DNA of 64,000 nucleotides. It comes from Bilabrum cf. latius. Lineage: Eukaryota; Bigyra: Bicosoecida; Bigyra; Bicosoecida. Shown in pieces: positions 1 to 12,133 of the stretch. Below the pieces are notes generated by a model, which saw only the letters and a list, made by a program, of their open reading frames with translations, searched no databases and was not told where the DNA came from. The position numbers were made by a program, and so were the translations under genes. Position 1 is the first letter of the stretch. Each line of letters starts with the position of its first letter. Location of the stretch: positions 1,240,001-1,304,000 of the forward strand of contig OZ237746.1 in assembly GCA_965178125.1 (NCBI GenBank), in the 5' to 3' direction.

Positions 1-1246
1 CCACCCGAATGTCGCTGTTCTGCTCGTTCATGAGCAGGCCATCCCCGCCGCAGTCCGACAGCATCGAGCGCAGCACCCCCACACTCGTCACGTTGCTGTG
101 CAGCACCACGCAGGCCTGCCCCGCGTGCTGCACCTGCACGCCTTCCAGCGCGATCCCCGAGGCGTCCGCCACCTCCAGCGCGCCCCGGCTGGGGATGTAC
201 GTGCGCGCGCGGGCGTCCATGCCCCCGTCCGTGGAGTGCTGCACCGCAATGCCCTGCATGGATATGTCCGTTGCGCCGGCCTCGATGCTCACCACGGTGC
301 GGAGGCGAGGGACCACCACCCGGGAGCTCCCCGGATCGAACCCCGGAGGAGGCAGGAAATAAAGCTTGTTCCTCCCGGCGGCAGCGTCCCAGTACCACTC
401 CCCCGGCTCATCCAGCCCCTCCCGCGCGTTGTCCACGAGGAACCGCTGGCCCCCCTGCACGGCGTACTGCCCCACGGCGCCTAGCGTCTGGTCGCGGAAC
501 TGCACCGTGCCTGTGGACTCGTCGACGGACTGCACGCGCGCCCAGTCCGCCGTCCACGCATTGAACACCAGCACGCTCACGTTGGCCAGGTCGTACAGGC
601 CGCTGTGCAGGAACTGCAGCGCGGACGGCTCTACCACCATGCCGGTGCGGTCGGCGGGCGGGCACCCCGCGCTGTTGACCGCACTGCCAGCCCCTCGCTC
701 GATTCCGTTGGAATCAGCGGATGCGCACGGTTGGAGCGGCTTGGCCCACCGCGCGGTCGAATTGGGCCCGAGGAACCGCTGGTAGGCCTCGCTCGGGTCG
801 CTCGGGACGGTGCGAGCACGCTGCATGCGAAACCCGTCACAGAACAGCTATGTCACCTCAATGCCTGCTGGAACTGAATATTCCAGAGTTCCAGCTGGGT
901 ATGGTGCTGGCGCTGGCACCGGGTTTGACAGCAGACTGCCGCCAGACACCGTACCTGGACCTTTCCAAACTGTCCCGGAATCTGATGCATTCAGGACGAG
1001 GGTATCTGGCAGGTAGTGGGTGCCACCCTATAGATAAATGTTAACACGACGCACGGTTGTGCTCCCCTGGGCCTCTCGCGCCATGGCTTGGGCGAGCAGC
1101 GGCGAGTCCACTGGATCCTCGCGGTTGCCTTTGGCGCCTGGCCGGCCGCTGGGCGAGACGAAAATCTCAAGGAAGCTCCCGCTGGCATGTGCGATTGGTA
1201 CAATACATAAATGTACAAGTAGCAGCACCTTGGGTAAGACACGCAT
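1..1246 (-). CDS. Secreted right-handed beta-helix protein, C-terminus outside window
   Basis: The protein starts at the ATG at 1246 with a signal peptide (MRVLPKVLLLVHLCIVPIAHA). It continues as a secreted parallel beta-helix protein: IFVSPSGRPG, then LQGGTHYLPDTL, then T-Q-LFCDGFR-Q-RAR, and PGEWYWD. This is the usual order in the beta-helix/pectate-lyase-like family, which acts on extracellular polysaccharides. PbH1-type repeats follow and run off the window edge, so the gene is 3' partial. Two TAG codons (1030-1028 and 850-848) interrupt the frame; both sit where relatives carry polar residues, and the second is the Q of TQLF. The earlier in-frame ATG at 1339 would bury the signal peptide, so 1246 is preferred. 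The exact substrate cannot be told. Confidence 0.8.
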
Positions 1247-1366
1247 CAGTGAACGGGAATGGTAACGTTGGTATGCTTCGGTTGCATCATGTGGTGCTGA
1301 CGACGAGCAACTTTCAAGAGGAGTGCCGCAGTGCTGCATGCAGCTACCTAGACTAGACTATAGTCG

Positions 1367-2125
1367 TCAGAAGTCGTCCCCACCGAGCCCACCGAGCCCG
1401 CCCCCAAACAAAGCACCCCCTCCTGATACCCCGTCCCCAACACCCCCGAACTTGCCCGCCTCGTCCTCCTCCCCCATGGAGGACCCCTCGTCCTCCTCAC
1501 CCTCGTCCTCGTCCTCGTCGCTGCTACCGGCCCCCGCCCCCGCGCGGGGAGCACCTCCTTCCTTTGGCGGATTCTTGATAACCACCTCCTTCTCCTAATC
1601 CAGCAGATGCAAAAACTTGTCTTTCTACACATCTGGTACCAAGCGCTTATCGGTGGGCGCACTGCCAGCCGCCGTCGACGAGCTCGATATCATAGTGCCG
1701 CCCAGGCCGTCCACACCGCCGGCTGCGGCAACTTGCTTCTGATGCTGACTGATTGCATTGAATAGAGCAACAACACCTTTTGTGGCAATTCGTTTCAACT
1801 ATCTCTCGAACGGCTTGTCGAGCGGGTCCGGAGGCTGATGTGCCCGGCGACGAAGCCGTTTTCGTTCCTTTGCTCGCTCCTTTTGCTCCTTCTTTTCCTG
1901 CGCAAGCTTTTCTGTTCGTTTCTCTGAAGCCGTGTGTCGCTTTGCGAGCACAGGGTCCTGCTACCCGATGTCTTTGCCGAGAATGTGCTGCATGGCAACT
2001 GCAAAGCCAGTCGGGGCCTCTTCTTGTGCTGTTCCTTCGATCCTTGCTCGCTTTTCATCCTGCGGCTGACCTCCCATTTCCTATCTACCGCGTTTACGAC
2101 CAGATATAGCGCGTTGAGACTCCAT
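1367..2125 (-). CDS. RRP15: RRP15-like 60S ribosomal RNA processing protein
   Basis: This is a 252-residue nucleolar protein of the RRP15 family, needed for pre-60S ribosome assembly. The family core is clear: MQHILGKDIG-Q-QDPVLAKR, a basic Lys/Arg/Glu coiled-coil stretch, then LKRIATKGVVALFNAISQHQ, and after a linker DKFLHLLD. An acidic then Gly-rich tail ends at TGA (1369-1367). Read with TAG as stop, the gene falls into six pieces; read through, it is one exon in one frame. The TAG codons are at 2083-2081, 1963-1961, 1801-1799, 1627-1625 and 1597-1595. The start at 2125 gives a normal family length. It is divergent from the HSF-like gene, with 135 bp between the two starts. Confidence 0.9.
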
Positions 2126-2260
2126 TTGCGGCAGTATGGCCCGCTATTGCACCTGTGCTCTCTGCCGAATTGTCCAGTGCCGAAATCCGATATTCCGATG
2201 GAGCTCTCGCCTGCCGGTCGAAATTCGGCCGGAGCGCGTCCCGGCTCAGCGCAATACTTC

Positions 2261-5200
2261 ATGGACCAGTCAGGTAAGTGTAATTGGTAAAGTTTCACCC
2301 CTCGCGTGGGTACTTTGCTTCGTGTCGAGCTGCAGTCAGGATCCCGACTGCTCCGAACCGCGGTTTCATCGCTCGGGCGGCACAGAATATGTTATGATGC
2401 GCGGTTGTCCAATCTGGAGCGGCCTGTTACTTTGTGTGGTCTGTGCCATATGTCAGTACACGTGGCTTGGCGTACAGTGCTCGAAGTACCACGGGAAGGA
2501 CCTGCCGAATATTCCGGTGCATTCGCGACCACTGCTGCGATTCGCGATGCACTTAACCAATCCACTTATGTACCGGCTCATTCGATGTTGCAGAAATCAA
2601 TGGACTAGCTAGGCAGCAGCCATTCCTCAACGAGTTGCTTCGGCTGCTGCATGACTCTCCTGAGCTCATTTTCGAGAAGGCTGGCGGGCGGTGCCTGTCC
2701 ATCCCTCACATTGGCAAGTTTCTCAATTCCATGCGACCGCTGCGCAAGTCTAGGGCGACCAAACCAGAGGGTAAGCTGCCGTGGGACGGCCACGACGAGT
2801 CTGTGTGGCAGACGTTCGGCAAATCGACCTTCAAGCGGCAGCTCAGCAACTACGGATTTACGTACGCCCGCGTTGCCGCCACGGGCATCGACGTGAGTTT
2901 TCCCAAGCAGCTGGGACACCTGCCCGTGGCCAAGGCCTGGGAGGCCCTGGCTCAGCTTGGCCAGAACCGCCGGCGCCGCCGGGACCAGAAGCGCAAGAGC
3001 AGAACGGAGGACTCCCCCGCTGGGGGCAGCGGCGGCGGCGGGGGGGGCTCCAAGGGGACAGGGGCCTCCTCCAGCAGGAGCAGGCCATCGGCTGCATCGG
3101 CCTACGCGGCGCACAGCGCTGCCCAGCAGGAAGCCGCGCGCCGCCGCCGCCGAGCCATGGGTGCGTCTGGGCGCAGCAAGGGGCTGCGGGGCGCGGGCGG
3201 GGCGGGTGCCTCCGGGAGAGGGGGGGCGGGGGGCGCGGGAGCGGCTGACCTGTCGCTGGAGCAGGCAGCACAGGCCCTGGCGAGCGTCCGGGGCGTGGGG
3301 GAGGGCGGCGATGGGGGGCACCACCACGGGGGGGGGCACGGGCACAGGCACCACGGGGGGCGGTCGTCCTCGGGACGGCGCGGGAGTGGGGTGGGCCCCG
3401 CGGGGAGGCCCAACGCGGCTCTGGCCAAGGCGCTGGGGCTGGTGCCGCAGGAGGGACAGGCCCTTCGGCAGCGCGGGCTGAGCGAGTCGCTGTCAGCCGC
3501 CGCCGAGGCCGCCGCTGCCTCGGATGGGCTGGTGTTCGGGACGGATGACGGGCCCGCGTCCTCGCCGCGGTCCCTGGGCGCGGGGGCCGGGTACAACCTG
3601 CAGTACAGAGGTGGGCGACACAGCCGCAGCTCCAGCATGGCGCGGCATGCGAGGGGGCGCGGCATGACGGACGATGAGCGGTCCACTGGCACGCGGGAGG
3701 ACGGGGCCGCGAGTCCACATTCCCAGGTGTCGGATCTGGCGGCCTCTAAAGCGGCGGCGATGGAGGCAGAGGCGGCGGCGAGGCAGGCCGGGAGCCTGGG
3801 CGGGGGTGGCAGCTCGCGGCGGGGCGCTGGTCGGGCGGGGCACGGGTCGTCCTCGTCCTCGTCGTCGTCCTCGAGGCAGCACCAGGACGCGCTCGCGGCG
3901 CTGCACAGGGCCGAGCAGGAGGCGCAGGCCCGCAGTCGGGCGGGGAGCACGGCGGTGTTCCTGGCAGGGGGGTCGCACCACAGCGGAGTGGGGCATGCTG
4001 GCCACGGCCTGCGGGGGGGGCGGGGTGGGGGTGGGAGCGGGGCCCGGGGAGCCGTGGGATCCTTGGGCGAGTCGAATAGCTCGGGGGCACTGGATGACGA
4101 GATTGATGTGGGGGTGCACGACGTGACGCTCGGGGGCGCGTCGGTGGGAAGCGGGGCGGAGGGTGGGGCGCCCACCACCCCCGCGCTGGGACCGCTGGGG
4201 TCTGCCCCCGGGTCGGGGGCGGGACCCCCCGGCCGCCGGTTTTCCGTGCTGGACGCCTCCTCTGCGGCTGCGGCCTCGCGGGTCAGTGAAGCCCTCGGGG
4301 GCGCGGGACAGGGACAGGGGCAGGGACAGGGCGACGCCAACAACGGGGAGGGCGTGGGGCTGGGGCTGCCCGCGCTGCCTTCCGCCGCGGCGGCGGCCGC
4401 GGCTGCCGCGGGCGGTCTGGGTGGTGCCGCGGTGGGGTCCGAAGGTCGCGCGAGCACTGGTTCCTCCGTGTCTCGGCGATCCCACGGGACGGAGGGCGAG
4501 GGGGACCGCGCTGCGGGCGGGCTGGCCAGGGACCTGCTGGCGGACGACCGCAGGACGCGGGCCTTTAGCACCGCGAGCGGGCTGATGGCGGGGAGTGGGA
4601 GCGCGGGGGGGGCGGGGGAGCACAGGGGCGCGGGGGGGGGCGCGGGGGGCAAGTCCGGAGGCATGCCCGTGGGGGGGCTGCTGGGCACGAGGGGCGGACA
4701 CAGGCCCAGCGTGAGCTTCGGGGGTGCCGCGGGGGCGGCGGCTGCGGCTGCTGCATCCTCTTCGTCAACCGGTGGCAAGTACATCGGGTCTGCGGGCGGC
4801 AGCGCGGCACCGGGGGGCCAGCTGGCGGCCGCGGCCTCGTCCAAGGTGTCTTAGGACGCCTTCGGGAAGGGGGGCAAGGACAGGCATGGGTCTGACGCCG
4901 GGTTGGGTGACCAGTACATCCAGGACGACGACTCGGCGCTGGCGGGGCCCTCGCGACGGGCCCGGTTCATGAGCGCCGCCTCGATGGCCAGCGAGGGGGC
5001 GGGCGGGCTGCTCCTGCGAGCGGGGGCCTACGGTGGCCACGATGACGATGACGACGACGATGACGACGAGCAGGATGAGGACGATGAGGAAGTGGAGGTG
5101 GGCGGGGGGACCATCGGGGACGGGGCCTCCTCCCGCGGCGGCGGCAGCAGGGCGGGCTCCAGACGGGGCGCGGGCGGGGGCAGGGGCGGGGGCAGGGGCG

Positions 5201-7122
5201 GGGGCAGCGGGAGGGGACGAAGAAGAAGGGGGTCCACTGGGCTGGGGGAGGCCCTCTCGGCGGCAGCCAGCAGCGTGCGGGGGGGCGAGGACGGGGACGA
5301 TGACGAGGACGACGTGCACAGCCAGGGGATGGGGATGGGGATGGGCGCGGGTGGCTACGACCGCACCCCGCAGCTGTCCCCGGTGGACTCGGCGTCGCAA
5401 GGGGGCCGCATGGCCTCCTCGGGCACGTTGCCGCCGGCGGGAGAGGGCGTGGTGGTGGCCAGTTCCGGAGGGATGCTGCCTCCTCCCGGCATCCGGGCGT
5501 CGTCTTCTTCTTCTTCTTCCCAGGCCGCGAACGGTGCGGGAGGGCCCGACAGCTCGCCCTCCATGGCGGGGCTGGCCCTTGCAGATGCGCTTGTTCCCCC
5601 GGCGGGTGCCACCGCCGAGGACGGGGTGGGGGAACACAGGCACGGGCACGGGCATTCGGGGGAGGAGGCCGCCGGAAGCAGCGCCCGTGTGCGGCAGTAC
5701 GGCGACTACGGCTCGGGGACGACCCACGAGGTCGACGCGGGGGCCGGGGCCGGGGCGGGGGCGGGGGCTTTGAATGGGGCCGGTGGCGCGGTGAGCTCGC
5801 CCAGTGCGGGACCAGGGATAGGAGGTATGGACGGGGGCGGGCTCACGATGGCGGTCGGCCTGGAGCACATGGGCGGCGGAAGAGGAAGAGATGGGGCGCG
5901 GGTCCCGGGCAGCGAGAGCAAGCCGCCCGCGGGTGGCACGCTGGCGCGTCTGCTGGCGAGTGGAAGCGCGACCGTTGGCGGGGAAGAAGAAGGGGATCTG
6001 GCGGGTGCTGGCGCTGGTGCCGAGGAGGGGACCTCTGCCCGCACTCGGCCGTGGGACGAGCAGCAGAGGTAGAGGCAGCAGCGGGGGTCCCACCCACTGG
6101 GCCCCCTCGCAAGGGCGGGGCACCTGAGCCAGGAACAGGTGGCGCGCATCGGGCCGAGCGGGCGGATCCGGTGGGACCCGGAGCTGAAAGTAAAGGAGGA
6201 CGGGTCGTCGTCGAGCGGGGGAGGTAGTGCGGCCGGTGGGATGGTCGCGGGTCGCAAGCGGCCTCGAGAGAGGTCGGGCACCTTCCACGGGGACCCGACG
6301 ATGCTGGTGGCGCTGGCCACTGCGAGCGAGCTGCATGGCACTGCAGCGGCTGGCGGGGCCATCGACAGGCAGCAGCCGCTGGAGGAGGTGGCGCGCCTGG
6401 GGTCCTCGTCCTCGCTGGAGGAGCGAGCGGGGCGCGGGGGCGGGGGCGGGGCTGGTGGAGAGGGCGGGTCCGTGGGACCGTCTCCCGCCAAGCGGAGGAG
6501 GGTGGCCTCTGTGGTCTCGGAGGATGGGAACAGGAGCGGGCTGGACGTGCTCGCTGACGTGGGCTCGCAGGTGAGCCCTGCCCGCGGGTAGGAGGGGCAG
6601 GGGGCCGCGGAGAGGGAGAGGGAGAGGGGGGGCAGCGCGCGGCGGTTCTTCGACAGAGAGGGCGGGGCCTCGGGTGGCACGCCCCCCGGCAGCGCGCGAC
6701 GGTCCCGGCCCCGCAGCAACTCGATGCCTCAGGCGTACCACGCCGCGGTGGCCGGGGTGCGCTCCCCGCTGCGGCCGGGGCTGGGGCTGGGGGCGGGGGC
6801 CGGGGCCGCGCTGGGAGCGGGGAGGGGGGGCCTGGGCGGTGCCGTCGGTGTGGTGGAGCCTGCGAGCGGCGGCGGGTGGCTGGGGCCCCCCGTCGTGTCG
6901 GAGGGAGGGTCCGTGGGATAGGGCGATGAGCAGGAGGGAGGGGGTGCCGGGTCACCATCGGAAGGGATGGTCGGGAGCAAGCGGCCCCGGTCAGGCAGCC
7001 GCAGCACGGGGAAGAAGAAGAAGGGGGCAGCCAAGGATAAGGACAGTGAGCCGCCCGCCGTTCCCACCGTCACCCGCAGCGGGCGGCGATCCAAACCGAG
7101 CGCCAAGTACAAGGGGACTTGA
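2261..7122 (+). CDS. Giant HSF-type DNA-binding protein
   Basis: The coding sequence is exon 2261-2273 (ATG plus three codons and one base) joined to 2594-7122. The intron starts GTAAGTG and ends TTGCAG. The product has 1513 residues. Residues about 12-105 form a heat-shock-factor winged helix: FLNELLRLLHDSPELI near the start and TFKRQLSNYGFTYARV as the recognition-helix end (compare SFVRQLNMYGFRKV in HSFs). The remaining 1400 residues are low-complexity Gly/Ser/Ala with acidic runs, His-rich patches and basic KRPR-type clusters near the C-terminus that look like nuclear localisation signals. No clear HR-A/B coiled coil is visible. It probably acts as a nuclear transcription factor; stress control is an inference from the family. 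In-frame TAGs are at 4852, 6070, 6589 and 6919. The stop is TGA at 7120-7122. Confidence 0.8.
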
Positions 7123-7205
7123 GCTGGAAGATAGGCATTGATGCTTTGAATGATCGCCTATGCTGGCACACAGATAGTCATGGCTGAAGAAGGAGAGGCT
7201 GCACA

Positions 7206-8124
7206 TCAAAACGACTTGCTCCCCGCACGACTATGCCCTCCGGTCTGCTTGCTGCCCGCGGCCGGGTCGGGCGCTTCAGAGTCCCCGGAGAGAGTCTCTT
7301 CTGCACCTGTGCCATGCCTACCATCGCCCTGGTCCTTCAAGATGCTGCGGATAGGGGCCCGGAAGGAGGCAATCAGTCTGTCTGCCGCTGCCTGCATGCC
7401 ACAATGCTCCACGGGGAGCCCCAGGGGGGCATCTGCTCCTACTGCCGGTGCGCTGCAGGCAGTGCTAAAGGAAGATGCTTCCCCAAGTCTCCGGTTGGCC
7501 CCATCAGAAGATGCAAACGTGGCACTGGCCCTACCTTCCGCCGCAACTGAGCTCGCGGGGCTCGGCGCGGGATACAGAGCCAGGAGGTCGGCCAGCAGTA
7601 CGCCCTCCTCCAGTGCCGCCTCCCCTCCAAACTCGACATCCAGAAGCAGGCCTTTGTTTGTGCCAAGTTCACTTCCGATTCCACCCCGCCGGACTCCCAC
7701 CACGAGCCCCACGCCTGGGCGGGTGGGGTCTCTGCGGCGAGGCGCCCTCACCGCGTCACCCACCTGTGGAACGCGGGTCCCAACGGCACGGGGATCACCC
7801 AGCTGGCTCAAATCCCGTATATCGTCGAGAAATACATTATCTTCCACTTCACCAGTGTCGTACAGCACGCTTCGGATGCTATCTCCAGCGTGGTTTCGCA
7901 GGGCTTCCATCACTGTGCCGGGGGCCCACATCTTACCGAAACGGCAGCATACCTGCAAAAATTATGAGTGATGCAAAGGGTCTGACGGATAGCTGTGACA
8001 CCGTGAGGCAAGCGCTATTGCGATGAATTGGTCCCACCTCGACGCGGTGGCCGGGGGCGAACAGGACCGGGCCAGTCTCGTGCCGCCGGCGGAAGCTGCC
8101 AGCCATTCGAATGGAATCAACCAT
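7206..8124 (-). CDS. Tudor/SH3-like beta-barrel protein of unknown role
   Basis: Two exons, 8124-8038 and 7952-7206, are joined by an 85-bp intron whose 3' site is TTTTGCAG; the 5' site GTGGGA is weak. The product has 277 residues and ends with TGA. The join gives APGHRVEVCCRFGKMWAPGT followed by SIRSVLYDTGEVEDN, the rhythm of a Tudor or Agenet-like barrel. A second barrel-like stretch (VGDAVRAP ... GVGLVVGVR ... LLLDVEFGG) follows at about residues 95-160. The C-terminal third is Ala/Ser-rich and probably disordered. I do not recognise the family. Such barrels often bind methylated histones or proteins, but that is only an inference. No in-frame TAG is present. A GA/TC tract lies about 60 bp upstream. 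A second ATG at 8106 is also possible. Confidence 0.6.
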
Positions 8125-8184
8125 GGGAAGAAAGCAGCAATGGTATCACACGATTTGCATCGCAGGCAACACAATGGAGGAGGC

Positions 8185-8202
8185 GAGAGAGAGAGAGAGA
8201 GA
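8185..8202. repeat. GA dinucleotide repeat
   Basis: There are nine GA units on the plus strand. On the minus strand it is a TC tract about 60 bp upstream of the Tudor-like gene start, so it may lie in that gene's promoter or leader. Confidence 0.85.
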
Positions 8203-8413
8203 AAATAGAGTTTTCGCACGCAATTCAATACCAGAGACAATCCGAGGACTGCCACCAAAGTAACGCGCACCTTAACAGGGGACCCAGCTGTACCCGCGTT
8301 GGCGGAGCCAGTCAGGACCTGAAAAGGCCTCTGAAGAAATAGTTGGTCTGGTTAAGACCGATACATGCCTAGGACCCGTGTCCTAAGCGCATCGCGTTGA
8401 GATCTCCTGGGAG
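8203..8413. other. Gap between Tudor-like gene and LINE
   Basis: I see no gene here. It is the 3' flank of the LINE reading frame and the upstream flank of the Tudor-like gene. No poly(A) tail or target-site duplication marking the LINE end could be recognised. Confidence 0.5.
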
Positions 8414-11400
8414 TCAGACCCAGTCGAACGTCCGCAGTGAGGGAGCATGCGCGAGGAAGGCCTGGCGAGGCGTGAGGCGTTCAGCCTCTCGCCACCAGAC
8501 CGCCATATAGTCCGCCTCTAGGACTTGTTGCCTGCTCCAGATCCGGGAGCGTGCTAGCCTTGCCGTTCCCTTCGCCCAGATGCGTTCTAGCACCTGAAGC
8601 TCCTTGCTGAGGGCGCAACGGCCCAGCGTTCCTGTCATCCACTCTCCGATGAACTAGTTCTCGGAGGGATTCAGTATGTGTCCGAGCGGGTGGGCTCGGA
8701 TTGCAAGGTCTCGGGCTGTTGGGCTGCCCGAGCTGAGTTGTTCAGCTACGCACAGTTGGCAGGACTACAACCCCTCAATGGCTCGTCCGAAGCTCTCATT
8801 GGCCCTCTGCTACAAGCGTCGGATTGCACGTCGGCACCGTTCTTGGAGTTGTTCGAGGGTGCCTTGGACGATAGAGAGCTCCAAGGAGTCTGCGTCCCCT
8901 CGGTGTTCCTGTGTCAGCACCTGCTCCGTTTTGACGTGTTCCATCCATAGTGCTCTCCCCACTGCCGTGGGTGCCCAGGGTACGTCCGTGTGCGTGGCTT
9001 CCGCGCGCATCATCTCGGCCTGTACCGAGCGTTCTCCTCTGTGGTGCATGGTCCCTTCCCGAGGGTAACGCCCAGTGAGCCATCGTAGGATGAGGCGGCC
9101 GTCTCGGCCTCGCCAGGTGCTCCGTGCTATCGCCGGCATGGCCGAAGGGCCGAGGATCCGGGAATTGTCCAAACCGATGCAGCTCTGTAGGTATTTCATG
9201 CCTACAGAGTCCTCGTCAAACTTTGCCCAGGCGTCTGTCGCTACCGGGTGCATCGTTTCTGCTTCGCGCAGTATACCGGCAGCGTGCGTGCTGGAGCTCG
9301 ACTTCAGCAGTGCAGTCGCGTCCCGTAGGATATACGGGCACAGCCACGAGGTGAACGTTCGTTTCAGCTGCTTGCGGTTCTTGGTGTTGAAGATCATCTG
9401 GAAGACGGACTGGTCTCGTGCGCCATGTTGGCACCTGTAGACTGCGGCCATGTTCGCCATAGGTCCCTGGGCACTAGGTTCGTGCTTGACCATGTACCAC
9501 GCGGTTAGCTGCATGTGGGCAGGCGTGTCTCCGCTCAGCAGCACCAGTGAGCAGCCGTACGCCTGTGAGACAGCTCTGGCCATCGCGTCGGCCGGCCAGA
9601 CCAGCGCCCTGACCGTGTCCTTCGGCAGGAAACGGCCGCCTCCTTTCTTAGGAAGTCGGGGGGCTGCTTCGACCAGGGCGGCCCTGGCACAGTCTAGGAC
9701 CTCGTCGACAATGTTCAAAGCTGCCTTGTTCCAGACTATACCTGGTACGTAGGTGCATTTCACTGTCTTGCGTTTTAGCTCCTGCTCGAAGCCTGCTGGT
9801 GCCGCTGAGAGGTGGAGGTCTTGCAGCACCGTCCCGTAGACTGCACTGTACAGGATCGAGGACAGCTGTGCAAGGCTCCAGTCAGAGTTCACGGCTGCTT
9901 GGCAGATGTCCGCAATGCTTCGTCTTGCCTTGCCGGCTTGCCTCTCCAAGTGTTTCACTGGGTCCAGGACGTGGAGCTGTCTAGTACTTCCGTCGGCCAT
10001 TTTGACCGGTGCCCGTCTGGTGTGTAGACGGAAGCCGAGGTAGTCGTACTTGTGGACCAGTCGGATTGGCTCCAGTGGTGCCGTGGCTAGAGTGCCAGGA
10101 AGTTGCTCTTGGATCCTGAGATTGAGCTCCTCTGGGGTGAATGCAACTGCACGTCCGCTTTCCACGTCGTCGTCAGTTGCTTCGAACGCCTCACGGGTCA
10201 GTCCGGTCGCCATCACAGCTGTCTTGCTCGTGTAGCCATTGCTGACTGCTCTTACGCCCAACTCATGGCCAGACTCATGGTGTCCAATGGAGAGCACTGC
10301 TACAGCCGTCAGCGAGCCGCTCTTGCACAACATAGTGACGCAGGTGTCGTCCGCGTACAGCGTCTGTGGCTCCTTCTGTGCGATGTCCCAATCGGCTGTC
10401 AGTGGTGCCGCTTGCGGTCCTGCGCACGCCTGCCTGACGTACTCGTTCGCAGGTACCATTGATACCGCGAAGCCATCTGGGGAGATGGGATCTCCCTGGC
10501 ATGTCCCCTTTCCTCGCTCGAATGGTTCCGATCGGGTGTTGCTTGGGCGGTGGTACACCTCCGCTTTAGCTTTCATCCTATTGACGAATGCACTCGAAGC
10601 GGTCGCGCTCAGTCCAGCCTTCTCTAGCGTGTACCGCATGATAGGCCATTGGACTCGGTCGAATGCTGCTTTCAAGTCTCCGAACAGGAGCACGAGGCCC
10701 TGCTTCCCCGCGGTGAAGGTCTGCTGCAGAATCTTCAGGATTGCGATCACTCGGTCACGGCGCAGCGTGAAGCCGAACTGCGAAGCTCCTTTCGTTTGGC
10801 GTTGAGCCATGACTTCCTGGCAGTTGCCCAGCAGGATGATGCCCAATACCTTTGCAATCACGTCTGCGTACTAGATGCATCTGTAGTCACTGCATCGAAA
10901 GTCACGGTCGTCCGGCTTGCCTTTGAAGGCTGGTGCAATGAAAGTGCGCAAGAGGGTCAGCGGGTACTATCCGCACACCATTGCGCAATTGTGGATAGCT
11001 TGAAGGGCCTTGAGGAGTGTGTCAGGGTACTTGCGTTCTCCGTCGGCGAAATCGAATGTGAGTCTGATTGCGCGTGTTGGCACCCCGCTCGGCCCCGTAG
11101 CCTTTCCGGACTTCAACTACTTGATTGCAGTCGAGATGTGTTCCTCGGCAGCGTCATCAGTCACCAGCATGCCGATTTTCGGGGATGTTGGCATGTGTTG
11201 GCCCAGGACCTCGATGAATCTTGAGAGACCCTCATCAGTGGACGTGTCCACTGTGTTGGCCGTTGCGTTGGTAGCGCTACTGGAGTAGTATGCCGCGTGG
11301 GCGTCCACTGCCTCCTAGGCATTGGAGGTCCGTGTCCCGTCTTCGCGGTCCACCATTGCAATAGCTCGTTGCTTTGATCTTCTGGCCCCGAGTTGGCTCG

Positions 11401-12133
11401 ATATCGTGCGGTACGCCTCGCGGGCAGGTAGGACCTTCAGAGCTTGTTGGAGTGCGTGGGCATCGCAGCGGATACGATCTCTGGTGAGACGTGTCACTGA
11501 TATCGTGTCACTTCCTGCAGCTGCAACTACTCGTTGAAGCACCATCTTGTTCGCGAGGTTGCTCGGTTGTAGGTCTGCGGGGGCCAGGGAGGACAGTGCA
11601 GTCGGGAGCAGATGCTTGCCCCAATCGCAATTGGTCGCTACCCTAGCCTGTACCCGTCGTCGCAGTTTGCTGATCCTTTTGATCATGGCGTTGGCCTCTG
11701 GGCACTTGCCAGACCCAATCTCCCGTATTGACGTCTCGCGCCTGTCTGCGTGCTTGCTTTTGATCTTACGCAGCAGGGAGGCAGCTGTGTCCCGGATGCA
11801 GACAGTCTCGGTCAGAAGGGATGCGTCCTTGTGTCGCTGGAGTCTTGCTCTTTGGGCCCTTTTTACCATGCGAGAGATCTTCGCACGGTGCTGGAGGCGG
11901 CTGCGTGGGGCTGCTTGTTGGCGCTGGGCTGGTCCAACCGCGGCCTCGCAGGCTTTGGAGTCACAGTCTGCCAGCGTGGAGACCAGATGTTCCAGTACTG
12001 TCGTGGCTTGGCCAAGGATGCTGGCCTTTTCATCTCCTCCCGCTCCCGAGTCTTCACCTAGTGTCAGGGCTGCTGTGCTCGCCTGCTTGCTCAGCTCCAT
12101 CAGCTATGGCTGTTCGGCCAGCAACTGTGCCAT
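8414..12133 (-). mobile_element. LINE (non-LTR) retrotransposon, reverse transcriptase ORF
   Basis: With TAG read as sense the frame runs from the ATG at 12133 to TGA at 8416-8414, 1239 residues. It carries the non-LTR reverse transcriptase signature in order: an AIK-Q-LKSGKATGPSGV finger, LLFGDLKAAFDRVQW (motif A), GTCQGDPISPDGF (motif B) and LYADDTCVTML (motif C, catalytic YADD). The thumb and a long C-terminal region follow. The frame is open upstream to a TGA near 12312, but no apurinic or RNase H-type endonuclease is recognisable, so the copy is 5' truncated or of an unusual type. Eight TAGs lie in frame (12106, 11317, 11119, 10969, 10873, 8812, 8767 and 8656, first bases on the minus strand). 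Base composition is less GC-rich than the neighbours. The clean frame suggests a fairly young copy. Confidence 0.88.

Noticed and set aside
3102-4844. Long antisense open frame opposite the HSF-type gene (580 codons, minus)
   Set aside because: It mirrors the very GC-rich low-complexity coding strand, shows no motifs, and is expected because stop codons are rare in such DNA.
4765-6741. 658-codon minus-strand frame opposite the same gene
   Set aside because: Pro/Arg-rich shadow of Gly-rich coding sequence with no recognisable domain; the plus-strand frame links to a winged-helix domain.
8185-8202. CRISPR-like or regulatory array at the GA repeat
   Set aside because: It is a simple dinucleotide microsatellite without spacers.
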